64,000 nucleotides of DNA, taken from contig JAJDVB010000106.1 of the NCBI GenBank assembly GCA_022826345.1, positions 62,001-126,000 of the forward strand. The letters are read 5' to 3'. Source of the DNA: Alphaproteobacteria bacterium. Lineage in GTDB: Bacteria > Pseudomonadota > Alphaproteobacteria > UBA828. The notes under the pieces were generated by a model that was not told the origin of the DNA, ran no database searches, and saw only the letters and a list, made by a program, of their open reading frames with translations. Both the position numbers and the translations under genes were made by a program. Position 1 is the stretch's first letter. Each line of letters opens with the position of its first letter. Shown here in pieces: positions 1 to 7,810 of this stretch.

Positions 1-262
1 CCGCACCATCGAGGGCCTCGGCGGTGTCGACGACATGCACCCGCTGCAGGAAGCCTTCTGGGAGAAGCACGGCCTGCAATGCGGCTTCTGTACCCCCGGA
101 ATGCTGATGACGGCGGTCGAGCTGCTCGAGAGCACACCCAACCCGAGCCACGACGACATCCGCGAGGCGATCTCAAGCAATCTTTGCCGTTGCACCGGGT
201 ATCAGACCATCGTGGAGGCGGTGCAGGCCGCAGCCGAACGGATGCAGGGAGAGGGGCAATGA
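1..262 (+). CDS. Molybdenum hydroxylase small [2Fe-2S] subunit, 3' part
   Basis: This is the C-terminal part of an iron-sulfur subunit of the xanthine dehydrogenase / CO dehydrogenase superfamily; the first half lies left of the window. The visible frame has the CGFCTPGM motif and the [12 protein letters not shown] motif that bind the proximal cluster, and it ends at TGA 260-262. Its stop overlaps the next ATG (ATGA at 259-262), so it is coupled to the large subunit that follows. It resembles the small subunit at 7328-7810, for example in the shared EAFWEKHGL/QAFWEKHGL segment. The role would be to pass electrons from the molybdenum site to FAD. The family is certain; the substrate is unknown. 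Confidence 0.93.
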   Translation, partial: RTIEGLGGVDDMHPLQEAFWEKHGLQCGFCTPGMLMTAVELLESTPNPSHDDIREAISSNLCRCTGYQTIVEAVQAAAERMQGEGQ

Positions 263-2730
263 CCCGCGAACGCCACTACATCCCCGAATCGCGTCAGCGC
301 GAGAAGCCCAAGTCCAAGTACTTCGCCATCGGGCACAGCATGAAGCGGGTGGAGGACACCCGCCTGCTCACCGGCTCCGGCACCTATGCCGACGACGTGT
401 CGCTGCCCAACATGGCGCATGCGGCGGTGCTGCGCAGCCCCCATGCGCACGCCCGCATCGTGAGCATCGACAAGTCCAAGGCCGAGGCGCTGCCCGGCGT
501 GCTCTGCGTCATGACCGGCGCCGAGGCGGCGGAGGTGACGGGGCCCTGCGCGGATTTCTCCAGCCCGCCCACGACGCAGCACTGCATCGCAGTGGACAAG
601 GTGCGCCACGTGGGCGAGGCGGTCGCCGCCGTGGTGGCGGAGAGCCGCTATATCGCCGAGGACGCCTGCGAGCTGATCGAGGTCGAGTACGATCCGCTGC
701 CGGCGGTGGTCGATCTCGAGGAGGCGGTGACCTCCACCGGCGACGCCGTGCTCCATCCCGAGCGGGGCGAGACCAACGTCGCGCACCACCGCGTCATCGA
801 CTTCGGCACGGTGGACGAGGATTTCGCTGCCGCCGATCTGGTGATCGAGCGCAGGCTGCGCTGGCCGCGTTCCGGCGGCACGCCGATCGAGACCGTCGGC
901 GCCACGGCGCACTACGACCGCGGCACGGGCAAGTTCACGATCCATGCCAATACGTCGATGTACAACTACGTCGGCTGGTTAATCGCGGTCTCGCTCAAGG
1001 TCGAGCCCCACCGGCTCAACATCGTGCCGACGGATGCCGGCGGCAGCTTCGGCAGCAAGCTCTTCTGCCACAAGGTCTGCACGCTCGCCGGCACGCTCGC
1101 CCGCGCCGCGGGCCGGCCGGTCAAGTATCTGGAAGACCGCATCGACAACATGACCAGCGGCGACGCCCACGGTTCCGACCGCCTCTACGACGCCAAGTTG
1201 GCACTAAAGAGCGACGGCACCATGCTGAGCATGCGGCTCAAGGTGATCGACGATTACGGCGCCTACTTCCAGTACGGCGTCGGCCAGCACGGCAACGCCA
1301 TGGCGCAGGTGACCGGCCCCTACAAGATCAACAGCGTCCAGGTCGATCTTACGGCCGTCTTCACCAACAAGTGCCAGCAGGGGGCCTATCGCGGCTTCGG
1401 CTCCGAGGTTGGCAACTTCGTGATCGAGCGCCTGGTCGATGCCGCTTGCGAGGAGCTCGGCATCGACCCTATCGAAATGCGCCGGCAGAACCTGATCGAG
1501 CAGGACCAGTTCCCCTACATCATGCCGACCGGCAACATGTACGACAGCGGCAACTACCACGCCGTGCTCGACGAAGCGCTCGGCATGATCGACATTGACG
1601 GCTGGCGGGCGAAGCAGGCCGAGGCGCGCAAGGAGGGCCGCTACATCGGCATCGGCATCTCCACCTGCCAGGAGCGGAGCGTCTTCAGCGCCACCGAGTT
1701 CTGGATGTGGAACCCGAACGAGACTCCGGGCTTCACGCTTTCAAGCTCGCCGGAAAGCGTCTCCGTCAACATCGATCCCACCGGCAAGGCCTTCATCACG
1801 CTGAACGCACCCTTCTGGGGCAACAGCCCGGAGACCATGGCGGTCCAGGTGCTGGCCGAGAAGCTGGAGATGGACCCGGCGGATATCTCCGTCGGCTACG
1901 CCGATTCCGACAAGGGCTTCAACTCGTCGGGGCCAGGGGGCAGCCGCTTCACGGTGATGATCGCAGGCGCAGTCAGCGGTGCCGCCGACGTGATCAAGGA
2001 GAAAATGCTGCGCGTCGCGAGCCACATGCTGGAGGCGGACCCGAGCGATCTCGAATTCCGCGCGGGCTCCATCGGCGTGCAGGGCGTGCCCGGCAAGGAG
2101 AAGACGCTGGCCGAGGTGGCGCTTCACGCCCACTACTTCAGGCTGGACCTGCCGGAGGACCACGACCTCACCAGCGGCATCGACGCGGCCTACGTCTACG
2201 ACCACCCGGTCACGACCATGCCGTCGGAGGACCGCACCGACCTCGGCATCTTCTACCCGATCGTCGGCCACATGTGTCACATCCCCGTAGTGGAGGTGGA
2301 TGTCGAGACCGGCAAGATCGATTTTCTTGACTACGTGGCGGTGCACGACTGCGGCACCATGGTCAACCCGATGACGCTCGCGGGCCACGTGCGCGGCGGC
2401 ACCGTGAACGGCATCGGCAGCGCCCTCTACGAGCACTTCCACTATGACGAGAACGGCCAGCTTCACAACGCGCTGCTGAGCGACTATCTGCACCCGACCT
2501 TGATGGAGACGCCCGTCGATATCCGCGTGGGCCACGTGGAGACGCCGTCCCCCTTCACCGAGTACGGCATCAAGGGCGGCGGCGAAGGCGGCCGCATGGG
2601 TGCCCCGCCGGCCATCGCCGCGGCGGTGGAGGACGCGCTCAAGCCCTTGGGCGTGAAGGTGGATTCGCTCCCGCTCACGCCCAAGGTGCTGCGTGGCATG
2701 ATCCGCGAGGCGGAGCAGAACGGGGGGTGA
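259..2730 (+). CDS. Molybdenum hydroxylase large (molybdopterin-binding) subunit, paralogue 1
   Basis: This 823-residue protein is a CoxL/XdhB-type large subunit that would bind the Mo-cytosine-dinucleotide cofactor and carry out hydroxylation. The start at 259 was chosen because it gives a 4-base overlap with the upstream iron-sulfur gene; an in-frame extension to 79 would only run through that gene. The active-site loop reads GAYRGFGS at about residues 375-382. It therefore lacks the AYxCSFR loop of form I CO dehydrogenase and is not the AYRGAGR loop of form II. The catalytic glutamate candidate is about residue 776 in GGGEGG. It is a close paralogue of the protein at 7807-10269. The substrate cannot be assigned from sequence. 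Confidence 0.93.
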   Translation: MTRERHYIPESRQREKPKSKYFAIGHSMKRVEDTRLLTGSGTYADDVSLPNMAHAAVLRSPHAHARIVSIDKSKAEALPGVLCVMTGAEAAEVTGPCADFSSPPTTQHCIAVDKVRHVGEAVAAVVAESRYIAEDACELIEVEYDPLPAVVDLEEAVTSTGDAVLHPERGETNVAHHRVIDFGTVDEDFAAADLVIERRLRWPRSGGTPIETVGATAHYDRGTGKFTIHANTSMYNYVGWLIAVSLKVEPHRLNIVPTDAGGSFGSKLFCHKVCTLAGTLARAAGRPVKYLEDRIDNMTSGDAHGSDRLYDAKLALKSDGTMLSMRLKVIDDYGAYFQYGVGQHGNAMAQVTGPYKINSVQVDLTAVFTNKCQQGAYRGFGSEVGNFVIERLVDAACEELGIDPIEMRRQNLIEQDQFPYIMPTGNMYDSGNYHAVLDEALGMIDIDGWRAKQAEARKEGRYIGIGISTCQERSVFSATEFWMWNPNETPGFTLSSSPESVSVNIDPTGKAFITLNAPFWGNSPETMAVQVLAEKLEMDPADISVGYADSDKGFNSSGPGGSRFTVMIAGAVSGAADVIKEKMLRVASHMLEADPSDLEFRAGSIGVQGVPGKEKTLAEVALHAHYFRLDLPEDHDLTSGIDAAYVYDHPVTTMPSEDRTDLGIFYPIVGHMCHIPVVEVDVETGKIDFLDYVAVHDCGTMVNPMTLAGHVRGGTVNGIGSALYEHFHYDENGQLHNALLSDYLHPTLMETPVDIRVGHVETPSPFTEYGIKGGGEGGRMGAPPAIAAAVEDALKPLGVKVDSLPLTPKVLRGMIREAEQNGG

Positions 2731-2772
2731 GTACGCCGCCAACCGGAGCGGCACACGCACGGGGGAGGGGCC

Positions 2773-5142
2773 ATGTACGTCGGTCAGGCGATTCGGCGCC
2801 GGGAGGATGAGCGGTTTCTTCGGGGGCGGGGGCGCTTCGTCGAGGATGTGAGGCTCGAGGAGCCAATCGCCCATGCCGCCTTCGTTCGCAGCCCCCACGC
2901 CCATGCGGCGGTGACGCGCGTCGAGACCGCGCAAGCCGCTTCTATGCCGGGGGTGCTCGCGGTGCTCACCGGTGCGGACTGGACCGCTGCCGGCCACGGC
3001 GAGGCCGAGGGCGTCTGGCCGGTGAAGGACATGAGCGGCGCGGACTCGCGCACCGCCTACCGGCCGCTGATCTGTGTGGACGGCGTGGTTCGCTGCGTGG
3101 GCGAGATCATCGCCATGGTGGTCGCCGAGGACCGCCACCAGGCCCTCGACGCCGCCGAGGCCATCGAGGTCGATTACGAGGAGAAGCCGGCCAACACGAT
3201 TACCGCCAAGGCGCTCGACCCCGACACCCCGCTCGTGCATCCCGCGTTCGGCACCAACGAAGTGATGGTCACCGAGCACGGCCTGAAGGCGGAGACCGAG
3301 GCGGCGCTGGCTGCCGCCCATCACGTGACCGAGGTCGTGGTGCCCACCAATCGCGTCACCGCCGCCTCGATGGAGCCCCGCGCCTATCTGGGCCACTACG
3401 ACCGGGTCAACGACCGCTACACGGTGTGGACCACCAACCAGGCGCCGCACATCGTGCGCCGCTACTTCACCAAGTCGCTGCACATTCCCGAACACAAGCT
3501 CAGGGTGATCGCGCCCGATGTCGGCGGCGGCTTCGGCATGAAGCTCTACCACTATCCCGAAGAGGGACTGGTGCTCTGGGGCGCCATCGTCTGCGACCGG
3601 CCCGTGCGCTGGGTGGGCACGCGCTCCGAGTGCCTGCTGGGCGACACGCACGCGCGGGACCACCACACCGTGGGCCGCATGGGCTTCGACGAGAACGGCA
3701 AGATCCTCGGCGTGAAGTTCGAGACCCTTGCCGCCTTCGGCGCCTACGAGAGCCAGTGGCAGGCGAGCATTACCAACGCCTATCACTTCACCATGCTCTC
3801 GCTCGCCTACGACATCCCGGCGATCCACACCCAGGTGCGCGCCGTCTACACCAACGCGACGCCGGTGGACGCCTATCGCGGCGCGGGCCGTCCCGAGGCG
3901 GTCTATCAGGTCGAGCGCATGATCGAGAACGGTGCCCAGGAGATGGGCATCGACCCGCTGGAGCTGCGTGCCCGCAACCTGATCCCGCCCGAGAAGTTCC
4001 CGTATCAGACCGCCCTCGGCATCACCTACGATTCCGGTGACCCGCCAGTGCTCATGGGGAAGATCAAGGCGCTCGCCGACTACGACGCGCTCCGCGCCGA
4101 GCAGGCTCGGCTCAGGGCGGACGGCCAGTGGATGGGCATCGGCATCTCGGCCTTCTTCGATATGGCCGGCGCCGGCCCGGTGAAGATGATGAACGACCTC
4201 GGCGCCAAGGTCGGCTGCTACGACGTGGCCAGTGTCCGCGTGCACCCGGACGGACGCATCACCGTGTTCGCCGGCAGCCACAGCCACGGGCAGGGCCACG
4301 AGACCACCTGGAGCCAGATCGCGGCCGACCGTCTCGGCTGCGACATCGACCATATCGACCTGGTGGAAGGCGATACCGACCGCGTGCCCATGGGCATCGG
4401 CACCTGGGGCTCGCGCTCGCTGTCGACCGCCGGCATGGCGGTCTACACCGCCGCCGACAGGGTGGTGGCGAAGGCCAAGCGCTTGGCGGCACACATGATG
4501 GAGTGCGCGCCGGAAGACCTCGACCTCGCCGACGGCGAATTCACGGTCAAGGGTACCGACCGCAAGCTCCCGTTCGCGGCCGTGGCCAACGCCTCCTACC
4601 ATTCCGGCGACCGGCCTTCCGATCTGGAGATAGGCCTGGAGGAGACCTCGTTCTTCGACCCCGCCGATTGCACCTATCCTTCCGCCGTCCACCTCTGCGT
4701 GGTGCTCGTCGATCCCGAGACCTGCGCGGTGACGCTGCGCAACTACTGGGCGGTGGACGACGTCGGCACGGTCATCAACCCGATGGTGCTGCACGGGCAG
4801 GTCCACGGTGGGCTGGTCCAGGGCATCGGCCAGGCGCTGATGGAGGAATGCGCCTACGATGCCGAGAGCGGCCAGTATCTCTCTGGCACCTTCATGGACT
4901 ACGCCATACCCCACGCGGAGGACGTGCCCTCCTTCGGCCTCGATGCGCACTTCACGCGGGCGCTGGGCAACCCGCTCGGGGCCAAGGGCGCGGGCGAGAG
5001 CGGCACCATCGGCGCGCCAGCCTGCATCTGCAACGGGGTGATCGACGCGCTCTGGCATCTCGGCGTGCGGCAGGTCACGCAGCCGATGACGCCCAGGAAG
5101 ATCTGGCGCGCCATCGAGGACACGAAGCAGGCGCAGCACTAG
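2773..5142 (+). CDS. Molybdenum hydroxylase large subunit, form II type
   Basis: This 789-residue large subunit starts 42 bases after the previous gene. It has the form II loop AYRGAGR at about residues 367-373, the substrate-channel MEPR motif, a GGGFGMK motif, and the catalytic glutamate in GAGESG at about residue 742. It is only distantly related to the large subunits on either side. With the small subunit at 5171 and the FAD subunit at 5657 it would form a complete L-S-M enzyme in one operon. Form II proteins are often annotated as CO dehydrogenase, but most have other or unknown substrates, so a CO-oxidising role is not supported here. Confidence 0.93.
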   Translation: MYVGQAIRRREDERFLRGRGRFVEDVRLEEPIAHAAFVRSPHAHAAVTRVETAQAASMPGVLAVLTGADWTAAGHGEAEGVWPVKDMSGADSRTAYRPLICVDGVVRCVGEIIAMVVAEDRHQALDAAEAIEVDYEEKPANTITAKALDPDTPLVHPAFGTNEVMVTEHGLKAETEAALAAAHHVTEVVVPTNRVTAASMEPRAYLGHYDRVNDRYTVWTTNQAPHIVRRYFTKSLHIPEHKLRVIAPDVGGGFGMKLYHYPEEGLVLWGAIVCDRPVRWVGTRSECLLGDTHARDHHTVGRMGFDENGKILGVKFETLAAFGAYESQWQASITNAYHFTMLSLAYDIPAIHTQVRAVYTNATPVDAYRGAGRPEAVYQVERMIENGAQEMGIDPLELRARNLIPPEKFPYQTALGITYDSGDPPVLMGKIKALADYDALRAEQARLRADGQWMGIGISAFFDMAGAGPVKMMNDLGAKVGCYDVASVRVHPDGRITVFAGSHSHGQGHETTWSQIAADRLGCDIDHIDLVEGDTDRVPMGIGTWGSRSLSTAGMAVYTAADRVVAKAKRLAAHMMECAPEDLDLADGEFTVKGTDRKLPFAAVANASYHSGDRPSDLEIGLEETSFFDPADCTYPSAVHLCVVLVDPETCAVTLRNYWAVDDVGTVINPMVLHGQVHGGLVQGIGQALMEECAYDAESGQYLSGTFMDYAIPHAEDVPSFGLDAHFTRALGNPLGAKGAGESGTIGAPACICNGVIDALWHLGVRQVTQPMTPRKIWRAIEDTKQAQH

Positions 5143-5170
5143 GGCCGGGATCGGGGCCGAGGGAGAGGCG

Positions 5171-5644
5171 ATGGCAGGCGTTTCGGTAACCTTCACCGTG
5201 AACGGCCGGGAGGTCACGGCGACGGTTGATCCGCGCACCCTCCTGGTTCACTTCCTGCGCGAGCATCTGAAGCTCACGGGCACCCATATCGGTTGCGACA
5301 CCAGCCAGTGCGGCGCTTGCACGGTGCACCTGAACGGCAGGCCGGCGAAATCCTGCGCGCTGCTGGCGGTGCAACTGGAGGGTGCCGAAGTGACCACCAT
5401 CGAAGGAGTTGCCTTGCCGGACGGGATGCACCCCATGCAGGCCGCCTTCAAGGAGCATCACGGTCTGCAATGCGGCTTCTGCACCCCCGGCATGGTGATG
5501 ATGGGGATCGACATCGCGAACCGCCATGAGGCGCCCGACGAGGCGACGATCCGCCGCGAGCTGGAAGGCAACCTTTGCCGCTGCACGGGCTACCACAACA
5601 TCGTCGCGTCGATCGCGGCCGGCGCGAGTTCGATGCGGGGCTGA
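5171..5644 (+). CDS. Molybdenum hydroxylase small [2Fe-2S] subunit
   Basis: This 157-residue protein has both iron-sulfur domains of the family. The N-terminal plant-ferredoxin-type domain has cysteines at about 42, 47, 50 and 62 ([10 protein letters not shown] then SC). The C-terminal helical domain has CGFC at 101-104 and CRC at 136-138. The length is normal for the family. It lies between a form II large subunit and an FAD subunit, 28 bases and 12 bases apart, so the three genes probably encode one heterotrimeric enzyme. A purine-rich GGGAGAGGCG precedes the ATG. Confidence 0.95.
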   Translation: MAGVSVTFTVNGREVTATVDPRTLLVHFLREHLKLTGTHIGCDTSQCGACTVHLNGRPAKSCALLAVQLEGAEVTTIEGVALPDGMHPMQAAFKEHHGLQCGFCTPGMVMMGIDIANRHEAPDEATIRRELEGNLCRCTGYHNIVASIAAGASSMRG

Positions 5645-5656
5645 GGGGAGGGGACG

Positions 5657-6460
5657 ATGTATCCGTTCACCTACCACCGGCCCGCCTCGCTGGACGACGC
5701 CAAGGCCCGCCTCGCCGCGAGCGAGGACGGCCGCCCGCTCGCCGGCGGCATGAGCCTGCTCCCGACCATGCGCTTCCGCCTCGCTTCGTGCGCCGATCTG
5801 GTCGACCTCAACGGCATCGAGGCGCTGGCCGGGATCGAGCGGGGTGACGGTCACGTGCGGATCGGTGCCATGACGCGGCACGCGGCGGTGGCGGAGTCGC
5901 CCGAGGTTGGGAATGCGATCCCGGCGCTTGCGGCGCTCGCGGGCTCGATCGGCGACGTGCAGGTGCGCAATCGCGGCACCATCGGCGGCTCGATCTGCTT
6001 CGCCGACCCGGCGGCGGACTATCCGGCCGGTCTGCTCGGCCTTGGCGCCACGGTCAACACGGACCGGCGCGCCATCGCCGCCGACGACTTCTTCACCGGG
6101 CTCTACGAGACCGCGTTGGAGGAGGGCGAGATCGTGGTTTCGGTCGATTTCCCGGTGCCCGAACGCGCGGGCTGGGCCAAGTTCGGCAACCAGGCCTCGC
6201 GCTTCGCGGTCGTCGCGGTGATGGTATCGCGGTCTGCGGGCGGCTCAGTACGCCTCGCGGTGACCGGCGCCAGGTCCCACGTCTTCCGCGTGCCGGAGAT
6301 GGAGCAGGCGCTCGCTGCCAACTTCACCGAAGAGGCCATCGACGGCGTCGCCGTATCCAGCGAAGGGCTCAACGAGGACCTCCATGCCGATCGAGACTAC
6401 CGCGCCCACCTCGTCGGCGTGATGGCGAAGCGCGCCGTCCGCGACGCCCTCGCACGATGA
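5657..6460 (+). CDS. Molybdenum hydroxylase FAD-binding medium subunit 1
   Basis: This 267-residue protein matches the CoxM/CutM family. It has AGGMSLLPTMRFRLA near residue 34, corresponding to the first FAD-pyrophosphate motif AGGxSLxPxMxxRL, and TIGGSICFADPAADYPA near residue 110, corresponding to the second. The subunit would accept electrons from the iron-sulfur subunit and pass them to the physiological acceptor. Its stop overlaps the start of the next FAD subunit (ATGA at 6457-6460), which joins the form II cassette to the following cassette in a single transcription unit. Confidence 0.94.
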   Translation: MYPFTYHRPASLDDAKARLAASEDGRPLAGGMSLLPTMRFRLASCADLVDLNGIEALAGIERGDGHVRIGAMTRHAAVAESPEVGNAIPALAALAGSIGDVQVRNRGTIGGSICFADPAADYPAGLLGLGATVNTDRRAIAADDFFTGLYETALEEGEIVVSVDFPVPERAGWAKFGNQASRFAVVAVMVSRSAGGSVRLAVTGARSHVFRVPEMEQALAANFTEEAIDGVAVSSEGLNEDLHADRDYRAHLVGVMAKRAVRDALAR

Positions 6461-7314
6461 AACCCGCTCGCTTCCGCTACCTGCGTGTCACGAGCGTGCA
6501 CGACGCGCTGCAGGCGCTCGCCGACAACCCCGATGCACAAATCCTGGCGGGCGGGCAGAGCCTGATCGCCATGATGAATCTCAGGCTGGTGAAGCCCGCC
6601 TGTCTGATCGACATCAACCGGATTTCGAATATCGGCCACATCGATGAAGACGGCGACGGAGTCGCCATCGGCGCGCTGGCGCGGCACAACGACGTGAAGC
6701 ACGCGCCGCTAATTCAGGCGCGCTGTCCGCTGCTGACCGAGGCTTACGAGTCGATCGCGCACCACACCGTGCGCAATCGCGGCACCCTCGGCGGCAATCT
6801 CTGCCACGCCGATCCCTCGTCGGAGACACCGGCGGTAATGATCGCGCTGGGCGCCACGCTGGAGCTGCTGAGCGTGCACGGCAAACGCGAGGTGGGGGCG
6901 GAGGACTTCTTCCTCGGCACCTACGAAACGGCGCGGCAGCAAGACGAGATGCTGACCGAAATTCGCCTTCCCGGTCGGGGTGCCGACGGCTGGGCTTTTG
7001 CCGAGATCAGCAACCGGCACGGCGACTTCGCCATCGCCGTGATCGCGACGACGCTGCGGCTCGCGAACGGGCGCTGCGAGGCGGCGCGCGTGGTGGCGAG
7101 TGGGGTCGGCGAGCATGCTGCGCGGCTCAAGCCGGCGGAGGATGCGCTCATCGGCGGGCCGATCGACGATGCGCGCCTCGAAGCTGCTGCGGCAGCGGCC
7201 GCGGGCGCGGTCGATCCGCACAGCGACAGCCACGCCGACGCAGCCTACCGGCGGGATGCCATCGCCGCCCTGACCCGGCGGACGGTGCGCCGCGCCGCCG
7301 AGCGCTGCGGCTGA
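6457..7314 (+). CDS. Molybdenum hydroxylase FAD-binding medium subunit 2
   Basis: This 285-residue protein is a second CoxM-type FAD subunit with AGGQSLIAMMNLRL and TLGGNLCHADPSSETPA at the expected places. It is followed 13 bases later by a small subunit and then by a coupled large subunit, giving the order M-S-L, different from L-S-M of the preceding cassette. No second copy of this M type lies beside the left-hand S-L pair inside the window, so this subunit might serve both paralogous large subunits, or its partner may lie left of the window. Confidence 0.94.
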   Translation: MKPARFRYLRVTSVHDALQALADNPDAQILAGGQSLIAMMNLRLVKPACLIDINRISNIGHIDEDGDGVAIGALARHNDVKHAPLIQARCPLLTEAYESIAHHTVRNRGTLGGNLCHADPSSETPAVMIALGATLELLSVHGKREVGAEDFFLGTYETARQQDEMLTEIRLPGRGADGWAFAEISNRHGDFAIAVIATTLRLANGRCEAARVVASGVGEHAARLKPAEDALIGGPIDDARLEAAAAAAAGAVDPHSDSHADAAYRRDAIAALTRRTVRRAAERCG

Positions 7315-7327
7315 AGAGGGGCGCACC

Positions 7328-7810
7328 ATGGAGCGTGAGACGATCAGCGTCACCGTCAACGGCAGGGCCTACGAGCGCGCGGTCGAGCCGCGCCGGCTGC
7401 TCAGTGACTTCCTGCGCGAAGACCTGCGCCTCACCGGCACCCATGTCGGCTGCGAACACGGCGTCTGCGGCTCCTGCACGGTGATGATGGATGGCGTGAC
7501 GGCCCGTTCCTGCCTCACCTTCGCGGTGATGGCGGACGGTGCCGAGATCGAGACCATAGAGGGGCTCGGCACGGTGGACGCGATGCACCCGGTGCAGCAG
7601 GCGTTCTGGGAGAAGCATGGCCTGCAATGCGGCTTCTGCACGCCGGGGATGCTGATGACCGCCGCCGAGCTCCTGAAGGCGAACCCCAATCCTTCGGTCG
7701 ATGACATCCGGGATGCGATCTCCGGCAACCTCTGCCGCTGCACCGGGTATCAGACAATCGTGGAGTCGATCCAGCACGCGGCGCGGCTGATGCGGGAGGA
7801 CGGCGCATGA
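7328..7810 (+). CDS. Molybdenum hydroxylase small [2Fe-2S] subunit
   Basis: This 160-residue iron-sulfur subunit has N-terminal cluster cysteines at about 42, 47, 50 and 62 (GCEHGVCGSC then SC) and C-terminal CGFC and CRC motifs. It starts 13 bases after the FAD subunit behind the purine-rich GAAGAGGGGCG. Its stop overlaps the ATG of the large subunit (ATGA at 7807-7810). The C-terminal half is very similar to the partial small subunit at the left edge, consistent with duplication of an S-L gene pair. Confidence 0.95.
   Translation: MERETISVTVNGRAYERAVEPRRLLSDFLREDLRLTGTHVGCEHGVCGSCTVMMDGVTARSCLTFAVMADGAEIETIEGLGTVDAMHPVQQAFWEKHGLQCGFCTPGMLMTAAELLKANPNPSVDDIRDAISGNLCRCTGYQTIVESIQHAARLMREDGA

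Noticed and set aside
1741..5238. A very long open frame (about 1165 codons) on the minus strand across the large-subunit genes
   Set aside because: It is antisense to two clear molybdenum hydroxylase genes. Its translation is low-complexity, His/Arg/Val-rich, with no domain. GC-rich DNA opens such frames by chance.
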